Assembly (NCBI GenBank): GCA_963797475.1
Contig: CAWCPR010000003.1
Span: 1,054,001-1,118,000, forward strand
Direction of reading: 5' to 3'
DNA from: CAWCPR01 sp963797475
GTDB taxonomy: Bacteria; Chloroflexota; Anaerolineae; Anaerolineales; UBA4823
DNA: 64,000 nucleotides
Shown here: positions 40,898 to 50,023 of the stretch, one piece after another
How positions within the stretch are numbered: position 1 is the stretch's first letter
Layout: each line of letters begins with the position of its first letter
The notes under the pieces: model-generated
The model's database searches: none
Seen by the model: the letters and a program-made list of their open reading frames with translations, nothing else
Told to the model about the DNA's origin: nothing
Translations under genes and position numbers: made by a program

Positions 40898-42541
40898 ATG
40901 GGTCTTCCTATCCTAATTGCAACACCTTCACGAAATTTCGGAGAGCACATCCAGCAAACGCTGGAAGATGAAAAATTTTTTACGCCTGTGCTTGCCCAAA
41001 ACCGCGAGATGGTGTTGTCGCTCGCAAAAAAGACCCATTTTGTTCTGGCGATTTTAGACTGCGATCTTCCCGATCTTTCAATCCAAAAACTCTGGCTGGA
41101 GCTGCAAGCGAGCACGCCCGGTATGCGCCTGATCGTCTTACCGCTGGGAAATGACCCATCTGATCCATCCCTGGATGGATTAAAGCCAGACAATTACCTG
41201 ACAAAACCTTTTTACGCCCCCGATTTACTCGCCAGCGTTCGGAAGGTCCTGGGATTAACCGGTGCAGGCGATGAATCCTGGCAGGACCTCCCCACCAGTG
41301 AGATCAGTCTTCCACAGCCTGCCGTCAGGCGGGCTGACCTGGCTGGCCCAAAAGAACCCTCCTTGCCCGACAGCTCCACTCTCCCCTGGCTGCTGGATAC
41401 CCCCTTGCTCACCAGGCGCCTCACCCGCCTCTCGATTGAGGCGGAAGCCCAGGCAGCTCTGATCACATACAAGGATGATCTGTGGGCCTATGACGGCCAG
41501 CTTTCCCGGCCTGCCGCTCTGGAGCTGGCCCAACTCGTTGCGCAGGATTGGGCGCAGCACAGCCAGATCAGCGAACGGGAAAGCGGGATGAGCGACCTGG
41601 TGCAGTTCGCAAGGCTTGAAGCCACAGCCGGCGACCAACTGCTTTACACCACTCGCCTGGCCAGCGATATGTTGCTGGCTGTGATGTTCGATCCGGCTAC
41701 CCCGTTCAGCCGTATTCGCTCTCGGGCTACGAACCTGGCCACGGCGTTGGCTTCACCATCCGTCCCCGAAGAAGAATATCCGGGCGCCTCACAAACGGCC
41801 GCCCATGAAGTGCCTGCCTGGCTAGTTGGGCTGGATGAGAGCCTTGAACTGGAAGATGAAGGTGAGAAGGATAATTGGAGCCCGGAATTCCCTGCGACGC
41901 CCTTATTTTCACTCGACCAGGTCCCTCCTGCGACGCCCGGAAAAGCCGTCTTGCGGCAAGCCCAGGGCGATGTTTCTTTTCCTGACAGCGATGATCCACA
42001 AGCGATAGACGAGACAATCAAGGTTCCTCACCTGATAACGCAACGCGCGGATGAGCCTCAGGACTTCCAGCTTTCGGCGCCCAGTTCCGGTTCCGCCATC
42101 CAGGTGGCTGGCAACCCCTACGGGATCTTTGATTTATCCTATTCCTTCATTTTAATCCCCCGCCTGCCCTGCCACTACCTGACCGGGGGACTGAGCCTGC
42201 AGCTAAACGAATGGATGCGCCAGCTCAGCCTGGCATTTGGCTGGCGCCTCGAGCATTTGGCTATCCGCCCGGAATATTTGTTTTGGATCAGCCGAGTATT
42301 ACCCGAACTATCCGCGGCGTCCCTGGTGAATGACGTCCGGCAGCAAACTTCCATGCGGATTTTCCTTAAATTCCCGCTCCTGGCTAAGGAGAACCCTTCC
42401 GGCGATTTTTGGGCGCCGACCTATCTGGCCATGGCTTCGGCTCAACCTCCACCAGTTAACATGCTGAAAGAATTTATCGAACAAACCCGCCGCCAGCAAG
42501 GGACTTCAGAAGACGAATCAACCCTTCCCGGCGACGAGTAA
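40898..42541 (+). CDS. Receiver domain - roadblock/LC7 domain - degenerate IS200-type transposase domain fusion
   Basis: 547 residues in three parts. Residues 4-118 are a response-regulator receiver fold with ALLDCDLPD-like AILDCDLPDL (Asp 54/56) and the conserved Lys in NYLTKPF (103). Residues about 165-285 look like a roadblock/LC7 domain (EAEAQAALITYKDDLWAYDG, then a helix and DQLLYTTRLASDMLLAVMFD). An acidic, Pro-rich linker follows. Residues 412-530 match the Y1 (IS200/IS605) transposase fold along their whole length: SYSFILIPRLPCHYLTGG, LAFGWRLEHLAIRPEYLFWI, SLVNDVRQQTSMRI, FWAPTYLAMAS, LKEFIEQT. The HUH pair is Glu-Tyr-Leu-Phe and the catalytic Tyr is Phe 526, so it should not cut DNA. 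It is 17 bases upstream of polA. Confidence 0.8.
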   Translation: MGLPILIATPSRNFGEHIQQTLEDEKFFTPVLAQNREMVLSLAKKTHFVLAILDCDLPDLSIQKLWLELQASTPGMRLIVLPLGNDPSDPSLDGLKPDNYLTKPFYAPDLLASVRKVLGLTGAGDESWQDLPTSEISLPQPAVRRADLAGPKEPSLPDSSTLPWLLDTPLLTRRLTRLSIEAEAQAALITYKDDLWAYDGQLSRPAALELAQLVAQDWAQHSQISERESGMSDLVQFARLEATAGDQLLYTTRLASDMLLAVMFDPATPFSRIRSRATNLATALASPSVPEEEYPGASQTAAHEVPAWLVGLDESLELEDEGEKDNWSPEFPATPLFSLDQVPPATPGKAVLRQAQGDVSFPDSDDPQAIDETIKVPHLITQRADEPQDFQLSAPSSGSAIQVAGNPYGIFDLSYSFILIPRLPCHYLTGGLSLQLNEWMRQLSLAFGWRLEHLAIRPEYLFWISRVLPELSAASLVNDVRQQTSMRIFLKFPLLAKENPSGDFWAPTYLAMASAQPPPVNMLKEFIEQTRRQQGTSEDESTLPGDE

Positions 42542-42558
42542 ACCTGAAAGGTATTTTT

Positions 42559-45360
42559 ATGCCGCCAATTTTGTACCTGATTGATGGGCACGCACTGGCT
42601 TACCGTACATTTTTCGCCCTGACACGCAGCTCTCCAAACGCATTCACGACCAGCCAGGGTGAGTCAACGGCCGGTGTGTTTGGGTTTACCAGCGTCCTGC
42701 TGCGCATTCTGGAACAGGAAAACCCGGATTACCTGGCCGTGGCATTCGATACCGGGCGCACGTTTCGCGACGAAATCTTCCCGGAATACAAGGGCACCCG
42801 CGAGAAGATGCCAGACGAACTGCGCTCACAGATCGAGCGAATTCGCCAGTTGGTGGATACCTTCAATATCCCACGACTGGAGGTGGAGCGCTACGAGGCG
42901 GATGATGTCCTTGGCAGTGTGGCAAAAGAGGCCGTCGCGCGCGGCCTGGGCGTTAAGATTTTCACCGGCGATCGCGACTTGCTGCAATTGGTCAGCGACC
43001 GCATCGTCGTAAACCTGCCGGGCAAAAGCCTTTCAGATTCCAGGGATTACCTGCCGGAAAATGTAAAAGAATACCTGGGTGTGCGTCCCGACCAGGTCGT
43101 AGATTATAAGGCCCTGGTCGGCGATAAGTCGGATAATATTCCAGGCGTAGCAGGGATTGGAGAAAAGACGGCTTGCTCGCTGCTCGAGACCTACAACGAT
43201 TTGGATACCGTATACGCTCATTTGAACGATCTTGCACCGTCCGTAAGAAAAAAACTGGAAAGCGAGAAAGACTCCGCTTACCTCAGCCAGAATTTGGCCA
43301 GGATTGTTGTGGATCTGCATGTCCCCCTGGATCTCGAGCGAGCGCGCCCGGAACATTTCGATCCTGCGAGAGTTGAAGCGCTTTTTCGCGAACTTGAATT
43401 CCGCTCGTTGATGGCCCGGCTGACTTCATTAATGCAACAATACGGCAAAGGCGTCCGTACTGCAGGTCAGCAGTTGAGCATGTTTGACGTGTCGCCCAAA
43501 ATGTTGGGGGAAACAAAAGTCGCGGGCATGCCTGAATTCAAAGCAGTTCTGGTCGACAATGCTGAGGACCTCGAGAACCTGGTCACCCGCCTGTCCAGCG
43601 CGGCTAAAATCTCTTTCGACACCGAAACCACCTCGACTGACCAGATGCGCGCCGACCTGGTGGGCATCTCTTTGGCGGTTGAACCCGGGCAAGGTTACTA
43701 TATTCCTGTCGGACATAACCATGATTTGGGAACGCAGTTGCCTGCAGCAACGGTGATCGATGCGCTGCGCGGACCGATGACCGATCCTAAAATCCCCAAG
43801 GTTGGCCATAATCTAAAATATGACTATATCCTCCTGGCCCGCAACAACCTGGATGTACAGCCGCTTTCGTTCGATAGCATGATCGCCGAGTGGTTGATCA
43901 ACCCCAGCTCGCACAACCTGGGGTTGAAGAATCTGGCCTGGATCCGCCAGGGGATCAAGATGACCAACATCGAAGAATTGATCGGCCGGGGTAAAAAGCA
44001 AATCACAATGGCCGCAGTACCGATCCAAAAAGCGGCTGAATACGCCTCCCTGGATGCTGCGGTAGTCCTGCAGTTAATCCCGGAATTGGAAAAAGGCTTG
44101 GAAGACAGCCAGGAGACGGCGTTATTTTCAAACCTGGAAATGCCGTTAGTGCGGGTGCTGGCTCATATGGAAATGGCTGGCGTTGCGTTGGACACCGATT
44201 TCCTCAAGCAGATGTCACTTGAATTAAGCGCCAGGCTGGGAGAGATCGAAGCCCAGGTGCAGCAAGCGGTTGGTGAGCCTTTCAACCTGAATTCACCCCA
44301 ACAGCTTTCGGTTGCCTTGTTCAATCGCCTGGGGTTAGAACCACCTGACCGCACACAGCGTACATCTACCGGCTTTTATTCGACTTCCGCCGACGTATTG
44401 GAAGCGCTGAGTGGAAAGCACGAAGTAGTCGACCAGATCCTGGAATATCGTGAGCTATCCAAACTTAAATCCACCTATCTGGATGCCTTGCCGCAGGAGG
44501 TCAACCCCGCCACAGGCCGGGTGCATACCTCCTACAACCAAACCGGATCGGTCACCGGGCGGATCGCCTCCTCAGACCCGAATTTGCAGAACATTCCCAT
44601 CCGCACGGATCTCGGCCGGCAGGTGCGCAACGCCTTCATCGCCCCGCCCGGCTTTCAACTGCTCTCGGTAGACTATTCGCAGGTTGAGCTGCGCATCGTC
44701 GCCCACATGGCGAATGACCAGGCCATGTTGTCAGCCTTCCGGGCTGGCCAGGACATCCACGCCGCAACCGCTGCAGGAATTTATGGAGTTTCCCTCGAAG
44801 CAGTGACCAAAGAGCAGCGCCGCAGGGCTAAAAGTATTAACTTTGGCCTGATTTATGGTATGAGCGCGTTTGGTCTGACCCGTTATACCGATCTGACCCT
44901 GGCGGAGTCTGAAAATTTCATGCAGGCTTACTTCAAGCAATTCCCAGGCGTCAAGAGTTACCTGGACGACATGCGCCGGCGCGCCACGGAGCAAGGCTAC
45001 GTAGAAACCCTGCTAGGGCGGCGGCGCTATTTCCCGGGCCTGAAAAACCAATCCAACCGCAACATCCGCAACCGCGAAGAGCGCGAAGCGATCAACGCCC
45101 CAATCCAGGGCACCGCGGCGGACATTATGAAAATCGCCATGCTGCACGTACCATCAGCTTTACAGCAGGCCGGCCTTTCTGCCCGAATGTTGCTTCAAGT
45201 TCACGACGAAATTGTATTAGAATGTGAAGAAAAGGAACTGCGCGAGACTGCCGCGCTGGTTCAAAAAGTGATGGAATCCGCTTATCAAATGAGCGTGCCC
45301 TTGCACACGGAGGCCAGGCACGGCTCCAATTGGGGCGAGATGGTCGCCATCGAGCCATGA
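42559..45360 (+). CDS. polA: DNA polymerase I
   Basis: Repair and Okazaki-fragment polymerase, 933 residues with all three domains. 5' nuclease: LYLIDGHALAYRTFFAL, EADDVLGSVAKEA, KIFTGDRDLLQLV, VGDKSDNIPGVAGIGEKTA. 3'-5' exonuclease with its acids intact: ISFDTETTSTD, GHNLKYDYILLAR, AAEYASLDAAV. Polymerase: GRIASSDPNLQNIPIRTDLG, LLSVDYSQVELRIVAHM, RRRAKSINFGLIYGMSAFGL, MLLQVHDEIVLEC. The retained exonuclease acids mean it should proofread. AAAGG precedes the ATG. It is surely co-transcribed with the REC/roadblock gene. Confidence 0.97.
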   Translation: MPPILYLIDGHALAYRTFFALTRSSPNAFTTSQGESTAGVFGFTSVLLRILEQENPDYLAVAFDTGRTFRDEIFPEYKGTREKMPDELRSQIERIRQLVDTFNIPRLEVERYEADDVLGSVAKEAVARGLGVKIFTGDRDLLQLVSDRIVVNLPGKSLSDSRDYLPENVKEYLGVRPDQVVDYKALVGDKSDNIPGVAGIGEKTACSLLETYNDLDTVYAHLNDLAPSVRKKLESEKDSAYLSQNLARIVVDLHVPLDLERARPEHFDPARVEALFRELEFRSLMARLTSLMQQYGKGVRTAGQQLSMFDVSPKMLGETKVAGMPEFKAVLVDNAEDLENLVTRLSSAAKISFDTETTSTDQMRADLVGISLAVEPGQGYYIPVGHNHDLGTQLPAATVIDALRGPMTDPKIPKVGHNLKYDYILLARNNLDVQPLSFDSMIAEWLINPSSHNLGLKNLAWIRQGIKMTNIEELIGRGKKQITMAAVPIQKAAEYASLDAAVVLQLIPELEKGLEDSQETALFSNLEMPLVRVLAHMEMAGVALDTDFLKQMSLELSARLGEIEAQVQQAVGEPFNLNSPQQLSVALFNRLGLEPPDRTQRTSTGFYSTSADVLEALSGKHEVVDQILEYRELSKLKSTYLDALPQEVNPATGRVHTSYNQTGSVTGRIASSDPNLQNIPIRTDLGRQVRNAFIAPPGFQLLSVDYSQVELRIVAHMANDQAMLSAFRAGQDIHAATAAGIYGVSLEAVTKEQRRRAKSINFGLIYGMSAFGLTRYTDLTLAESENFMQAYFKQFPGVKSYLDDMRRRATEQGYVETLLGRRRYFPGLKNQSNRNIRNREEREAINAPIQGTAADIMKIAMLHVPSALQQAGLSARMLLQVHDEIVLECEEKELRETAALVQKVMESAYQMSVPLHTEARHGSNWGEMVAIEP

Positions 45361-45454
45361 GTGCAGACCAGCGTTCATTTGCAGACGGAGGATGTACAGG
45401 ATCGATATCTCTTCGCGGCGGCCCGCTGTATCGACCAGCCGCATGGGAGTGACC

Positions 45455-46261
45455 ATGACCGGACGCCAAGATGTTTTCCAACAAGCCCTGAACCAGGGTC
45501 ATTCGGCCGCATGGGATCAAATGTGGGATCGCGCCGCGATTTTCTACCGCCAGGCGCTTGAAGAATTCCCTGACCACCCACAGGCGTTGACCAATCTGGG
45601 ACTGGCACTCTATGAACTTCAGCGCTATGAAGAGTCGCTCACTTATTACCGGCATGCAGCCAGAGTCTCGCCAACCGACCCCTTGCCAATGGAGAAAATC
45701 GCCCAGGTCTATGAGCGTCTGGGCCAGTTAAAATACGCCGAACAGGCTTCTCTAAAAGCCGCCGAGCTCTATTTGAAAAACAAGGAAGTGAACAAGGCCA
45801 TTGATAACTGGCTGCGGGTGAATCGCCTCAACCCGGAAAACCTGCAAGCGCACTCCCGCCTTGCTATGGTTTATGAACGCCTGGGGGATAAACAAAGAGC
45901 GGTTTCGTCCTATCTGGCAGTCGCCAGCCTGCTGCAAAGCTCCAATGTCGTCGATAAGGCCATCATGGCTGTCAACCGGGCCTTGCAGATCATCCCAAAC
46001 AGCGATGAGGCCATCCAGGCATTGACCCTGCTGCGCGATTCCAGGCCGCTGCCCAAGCCGGCCCGGCCGCGCGGTGGCACCGCGCCGCTCCGCATGTCTC
46101 AGGTTCGCTTGCTCGATTCTCCCAAGGACGCTTCGCACACCGAGGCCAACACCGATCCGATCTCTCAGGCCCGCCAAAAAGCGCTCACCGTGCTGGCTGG
46201 CGTTTTATTCGAAACCCCCGAAGAAGAAGCCGCCCAGGGTTCCAATCGCGGCAGGTTTTAA
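45455..46261 (+). CDS. TPR protein, N-terminal part (probably frameshifted)
   Basis: About 268 residues with four to five tetratricopeptide repeats (WDRAAIFYRQALEEFPDHPQ, LTNLGLALYELQRYEESLTY, AYxRLGQLKYAEQAS-like, AHSRLAMVYERLGDKQRAVS) and a Pro/Ala-rich linker. Start is ATG 45455 with GGGAG upstream. The frame ends at TAA right after SNRGRF. Removing one T from TTTTAA joins it to NSIMRGAGSMPRHKDRNRII and a further 500 residues of TPRs, so the two pieces are most likely one protein of about 775 residues. Roles for such scaffolds cannot be read from sequence. Confidence 0.75.
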   Translation: MTGRQDVFQQALNQGHSAAWDQMWDRAAIFYRQALEEFPDHPQALTNLGLALYELQRYEESLTYYRHAARVSPTDPLPMEKIAQVYERLGQLKYAEQASLKAAELYLKNKEVNKAIDNWLRVNRLNPENLQAHSRLAMVYERLGDKQRAVSSYLAVASLLQSSNVVDKAIMAVNRALQIIPNSDEAIQALTLLRDSRPLPKPARPRGGTAPLRMSQVRLLDSPKDASHTEANTDPISQARQKALTVLAGVLFETPEEEAAQGSNRGRF

Positions 46262-46268
46262 TTCCATC

Positions 46269-47777
46269 ATGCGCGGCGCCGGATCAATGCCCAGGCATAA
46301 GGACCGCAACCGGATCATCCTGCACGTCAGCCAGGTTGTAGACCTGCAGACAAACAATAAATTTGCGCAAGCCGCTGAAGAACTGGAACGAGCCATCGAC
46401 GCCGGCCTGGATCATGCTGCTGCATATTTCGACCTGGGTTTCTTACACGCTCAAGCCGGCCAAGACGAGCGCGCCATCGCCGATTTGCAAAACGCGCTCA
46501 AGCTTCCCGATTTCGCCCTGGGATCCCACCTGCTCCTGGGAGAGACTTATCGAAATCTCGGGCGGGTGCGCGATGCTTCTCTCGAATACCTGGAAGCTCT
46601 CAAGCTCGCCGATTCCCAGGTCGTTAATCCTGAGCAAGCTGACGATCTTCGCCAGCTTTACGAGCCCCTGATCGAAGCGCACCGCCACCAGGTAGATCCC
46701 CAGGTACAAGAACGGCTGTGTGATAACGTGAACGAATTGTTGATGCGCCCGGATTGGCGCGCCAACCTGGCCCATGCTCGTAAACAGCTTCCCAACCAGG
46801 ATGGTAATCGCCCGCCGATGCCGCTGGCTGAGATCTTAACCGAAGCGCGCAGCGGTCAGGTGGTTGAGTCCATCTCCAAAATTTACGAGCTTGGCAACCA
46901 GGGAAAATTGCGCTCGGCGATGGAAGAGGCTTTTTACGCCTTGCAGCAAGCTCCTACCTACCTGCCGTTGCATGCCTATATTGGCGAGCTCTTGCTCAAG
47001 GAAGGACTGTTGCAGGATGCGACTTCAAAATTCATGATGGTCGCTCGCACTTACAGCGCCAGGGGGGAAACAGCACGGGCTACAGAAATATACCGGAAGA
47101 TTATCCAGCTCGCCCCGATGGATTTGAACGCGCGCAGCCAATTGATCGCTCAACTCATCTCGAATGAGCTGGTAGAAGAAGCCATCCAGGAATATATCGC
47201 CCTTGGCGACGTATATTACAACCTGGCCGACCTGGACATGACACGCAAAACTTATACCGAAGCGCTGCGGTTGGCCCAGCAGGCGCAGGTTGACCGTTCC
47301 TGGCGGGTGAAGCTGCTCCACCACATGGCGGATATCGACTTGCAGAGCCTGGATTGGCGCCAGGCGATTCGTATTTTCGAGCAGATTCGCACATTACAGC
47401 CGGACGATTTCAAGGCGCGTTCCAACCTGATAGAACTGAATTTTCGCCTGGGTCAAGAGCAGGTCGCCCTCAGCGAGTTGGATAACTATCTCGCTTATCT
47501 TACCGGCACACGCAAGAAAGACAAGGCTGTCAGCTACCTCGAGGAATTATACAAAGAAAATCCGGAGCGCATCGCCGTACGCTCGCGCCTGGCAGATTCT
47601 TACGCACAGTCGGGACGCGTTCAGGAGGCTATTGAAGCCTACGACGCGGTTGGAGAAGCCTTATTAGAAGCCGGCGACCAACCGGGTGCAATTCGAGCAA
47701 TTGAAGCGATATTGGCGCTCAACCCGCCCAACAAGGCCGAATATCAGAATTTATTAAACCAGATACGGGGGAAATAA
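46269..47777 (+). CDS. TPR protein, C-terminal part
   Basis: About 502 residues, opening with RNRIILHVSQVVDLQTNNKF and consisting of some ten TPR units (EELERAIDAGLDHAAAYFDL, GFLHAQAGQDERAIADLQNA, ATEIYRKIIQLAPMDLNARS, DRSWRVKLLHHMADIDLQSL, VQEAIEAYDAVGEALLEAGD). No signal peptide or other domain, so it is a cytoplasmic scaffold. The frame overlaps the previous one in sequence; ATG 46269 would be the first start if translated separately, but no ribosome site precedes it. It ends the polA-linked plus-strand group. Confidence 0.8.
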   Translation: MRGAGSMPRHKDRNRIILHVSQVVDLQTNNKFAQAAEELERAIDAGLDHAAAYFDLGFLHAQAGQDERAIADLQNALKLPDFALGSHLLLGETYRNLGRVRDASLEYLEALKLADSQVVNPEQADDLRQLYEPLIEAHRHQVDPQVQERLCDNVNELLMRPDWRANLAHARKQLPNQDGNRPPMPLAEILTEARSGQVVESISKIYELGNQGKLRSAMEEAFYALQQAPTYLPLHAYIGELLLKEGLLQDATSKFMMVARTYSARGETARATEIYRKIIQLAPMDLNARSQLIAQLISNELVEEAIQEYIALGDVYYNLADLDMTRKTYTEALRLAQQAQVDRSWRVKLLHHMADIDLQSLDWRQAIRIFEQIRTLQPDDFKARSNLIELNFRLGQEQVALSELDNYLAYLTGTRKKDKAVSYLEELYKENPERIAVRSRLADSYAQSGRVQEAIEAYDAVGEALLEAGDQPGAIRAIEAILALNPPNKAEYQNLLNQIRGK

Positions 47778-47848
47778 GGCTGCGGCTTAATTCGAGGTGA
47801 TAATTGGGGGAAAACTGTCGCGCCTGGAACCACACTTGGACGCCGGCT

Positions 47849-48805
47849 TTACCACCAGATGCGAAAAGATGTGACCGTCTGCTGCTGCAAATCCCCATAG
47901 GTTGCGATGACCCAGATCTTTGCCACGCCCAGTTTATCCGACTTGAAATTGAAGGTATATTCGCTAATCCCGCGGGTATCGGTCAAGGGAAGGATATATC
48001 GCCCCTGCTCACCCGAGGGCATGGTAGCGATGATGACTACCTGGGCGTTGGGGACCGGGGTTAATTTTTGATCCTGGACGACCACAAATATGTTTTGCGT
48101 TCCGGATGTGGATGTCACTGCGTTGCGGATGAAAGCGCGCACTTGTAGGCTCAAAATGGTGGGAAGCAGGTTATTTGAATCGATAAAAGGAGCTAACAAC
48201 CTTATATCTTCATGTTTAGCGTCAAAATACTGGCGCCCCAGGTTAGTCAGGGTCACTCGCTGTCCATTCGGAAACTCTGGGTGCCATTCTAAGCGGGCCC
48301 GCTCGAAATACTGGACAATGCGATCGTTTTGGCTCTCAAAGTCTGAGATTGGGTAGCCAAACTGGGCAACCCCGCCATTCGCGTTAAAGAAATCCAGGAA
48401 AGAATAACACACCCGGTGTCCAGTCTTGGAAAAATAACGGCAAGCCGGCCCATTCTCCGGATTTGGCAAGGCCGAGGTAGGCTTATAAAGATAATCTCCA
48501 AGATTGGTCAGCACAACTCGCTGTCCGGCGGGCAGCTCTGGATGCAACTCGAAGCGCGCTCGCTGGAAATATTGCACGAACAGCTTGGTGGTCGCATCGG
48601 TATAGGCTTCCGTGATCGGGTATCCAAAAAGAAGCAGTGGGTTGCGAACCCCATAATAGGCGTTAAAAAATTCCCCCGTAAGCCGGTGCCCAGTCTCAGG
48701 GAAATACTGCGGCTGTTTCGTTTGGGCGTAGGTGCTTTTCCAACCCACAACCCCGACCAGGAGCAAAATTGTCGTTAGGATAAACCAGTGAGGTTTTATT
48801 CGCAC
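47849..48805 (-). CDS. Secreted protein with two TGH...FGYPI repeats
   Basis: About 318 residues. After a signal/anchor (WFILTTILLLVGVVGWKSTY) come two copies of a ~75-residue repeat: YFPETGHRLTGEFFNAYYGV...LLLFGYPITEAY...VQYFQRARFELHPELPAG and YFSKTGHRVCYSFLDFFNAN...QFGYPISDFE...VQYFERARLEWHPEFPNG. This LGFP-like repeat is common in secreted Chloroflexota proteins. The last 100 residues form a beta-sandwich (VFVVVQDQKLTPVPNAQVVI type, as in invasin/BIG domains). The start is set at GTG 48805 because TATAAT (48817-48812) and TTGAAA (48840-48835, 17-base spacer) put the transcript start at it; ATG 48832 would lie upstream of the -10 box. Confidence 0.8.
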   Translation of the reverse strand: MRIKPHWFILTTILLLVGVVGWKSTYAQTKQPQYFPETGHRLTGEFFNAYYGVRNPLLLFGYPITEAYTDATTKLFVQYFQRARFELHPELPAGQRVVLTNLGDYLYKPTSALPNPENGPACRYFSKTGHRVCYSFLDFFNANGGVAQFGYPISDFESQNDRIVQYFERARLEWHPEFPNGQRVTLTNLGRQYFDAKHEDIRLLAPFIDSNNLLPTILSLQVRAFIRNAVTSTSGTQNIFVVVQDQKLTPVPNAQVVIIATMPSGEQGRYILPLTDTRGISEYTFNFKSDKLGVAKIWVIATYGDLQQQTVTSFRIWW

Positions 48806-48940
48806 ATCTAGATTATAAACAATAAATACCAAAGTTTCAATAGGTTAACGTAAATTTAATGTGTATAAATTGCAATTTTGTTAGAAATTTGAATATATGT
48901 TAGAAACTAAACTGGCGCGGCCTGTTCGCCCAACGGTGTC

Positions 48941-49041
48941 GGGCGCTTTGCCCCTGGCCGAAGGCCAGTGGTCGGCGCACCACGCAATAGGATGGAGAGT
49001 TGCGGCTGCGCCCAATCTCCAGAGATTCATCAAAATAGGAT
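48941..49041 (-). repeat. Intergenic repeat, copy B (expanded)
   Basis: Read on the minus strand it starts CCTATTTTGATGAATCTCTG then GAGATTG (49038-49012), has about 50 bases of variable sequence, and finishes with CTGGCCTTCGGCCAGGGGCA, then AAGCGCCC (to 48941). The last part is identical to the hairpin arm in copy C. It lies between the TGH-repeat gene and the HAD gene and overlaps the 3' end of the latter by about a dozen bases. Confidence 0.7.
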
Positions 49042-49707
49042 GTCAACGAGATCTGTTGTGCGCGGTAATATGAGGTCGGCGCCAGCGCGTCTTAACTCTT
49101 TCTCCTCGCCAAAGCCACACAAGACCCCAACAGTTTGCGCGCCGGCTGCTTTCCCGGCGCGAATATCGATGACCGTATCGCCCACCATCAAGCAGGCTTC
49201 TGGCGGCACTCCCGCCTGTTCGGCCACCCACAGGATCGGGTCCGGGTAAGGCTTGGTGTAGCGGCAGGTCTGGGCCGTAGCAATGTGCTGAAAAAAAGGC
49301 GCCAGCTCAAAATGGTTGATGAAAGCCAGCGTGGCGCGTTCCCCGCGGGCGCTGGCAACCGCCAGGGGATAATGCAGGGAAAGCTGTTCGAGCATCATCC
49401 GAATTCCCAGGATGATCGTAAAAGGTCCCGGGGTTCTGTTGACTCCCGGCTTCTGAAAAATATCACTCAGACGCGCCAGCTTATCGTCGATTTGTAAGCG
49501 ATCCGGAAGTCCAAAGAAAAAATTTGCCGGGCTTTCGGTCTTCATAACGATCCAGCGCGCCAGCGAGCGCGGATCCCCCTGGCGAAATAAAAACCTGCCA
49601 AAACGCAGCCAGTTTGCCAGTTTCTGCACATACTGGTCATCCGTATCACGCAGGGTCCCATCAATATCAAATATCACCACGCGCACGCGTGTAAGATCGA
49701 GCGGCAT
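49030..49707 (-). CDS. HAD-superfamily phosphatase (phosphoglycolate-phosphatase-like)
   Basis: 225 residues. HAD motif I is VVIFDIDGTLRDTDDQ (Asp nucleophile and acid/base), motif II is the Ser/Thr of LAVASARGERAT, motif III is the Lys in CRYTKPYPDPIL, and motif IV is CLMVGDTVIDIRAGKAAGA. A helical cap between motifs I and II identifies subfamily IA (Gph/PpaX-like). The substrate is unknown. Start is ATG 49707 with GGAGGATA just before it. Confidence 0.9.
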   Translation of the reverse strand: MPLDLTRVRVVIFDIDGTLRDTDDQYVQKLANWLRFGRFLFRQGDPRSLARWIVMKTESPANFFFGLPDRLQIDDKLARLSDIFQKPGVNRTPGPFTIILGIRMMLEQLSLHYPLAVASARGERATLAFINHFELAPFFQHIATAQTCRYTKPYPDPILWVAEQAGVPPEACLMVGDTVIDIRAGKAAGAQTVGVLCGFGEEKELRRAGADLILPRTTDLVDILF

Positions 49708-49816
49708 TATCCTCCGCCAATTCTTGAATCAGGGTTGGGCGCACCACCCCGGGCCGTGGGCAGTGGTCGCTGCTAACCGAGGGTTAGCCAGCCATACTTA
49801 CAATCCAAGACCGGGA

Positions 49817-49927
49817 TCATAAAAGGAGCGCCAAAGCCCAGGCTACACTTAACAGGCTCAAACAAAGAATCATTGAGGCGAGCAGTGTCAGGAGGGATAG
49901 GATTAAACGCCTGGAAACTCTGGACAT
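49817..49927 (-). CDS. Possible 36-residue single-helix membrane peptide
   Basis: MSRVSRRLILSLLTLLASMI, continuing CLSLLSVAWALALLL: a basic N-terminus and one hydrophobic helix. GGAAG lies 7 bases before the ATG. It occupies the otherwise empty 315-base gap between the HAD gene and DUF6504. The remaining part of the gap (49730-49800) has a degenerate inverted repeat resembling the variable part of copy B. Small size leaves real doubt. Confidence 0.35.
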   Translation of the reverse strand: MSRVSRRLILSLLTLLASMILCLSLLSVAWALALLL

Positions 49928-50023
49928 AACCAATCTTCCAATTTTACCGACACTTCTGGACATGCGCAATATTTGCAGGCAGTATTTTCGCCTAAAACCC
50001 TGTGAAGAACTATAATTTTACCC

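Noticed and set aside
41900..42541. Intact IS200/IS605 insertion
   Set aside because: The Y1 fold is fused in frame to other domains, lacks the HUH pair and the catalytic Tyr, and has no flanking hairpin ends or TnpB.
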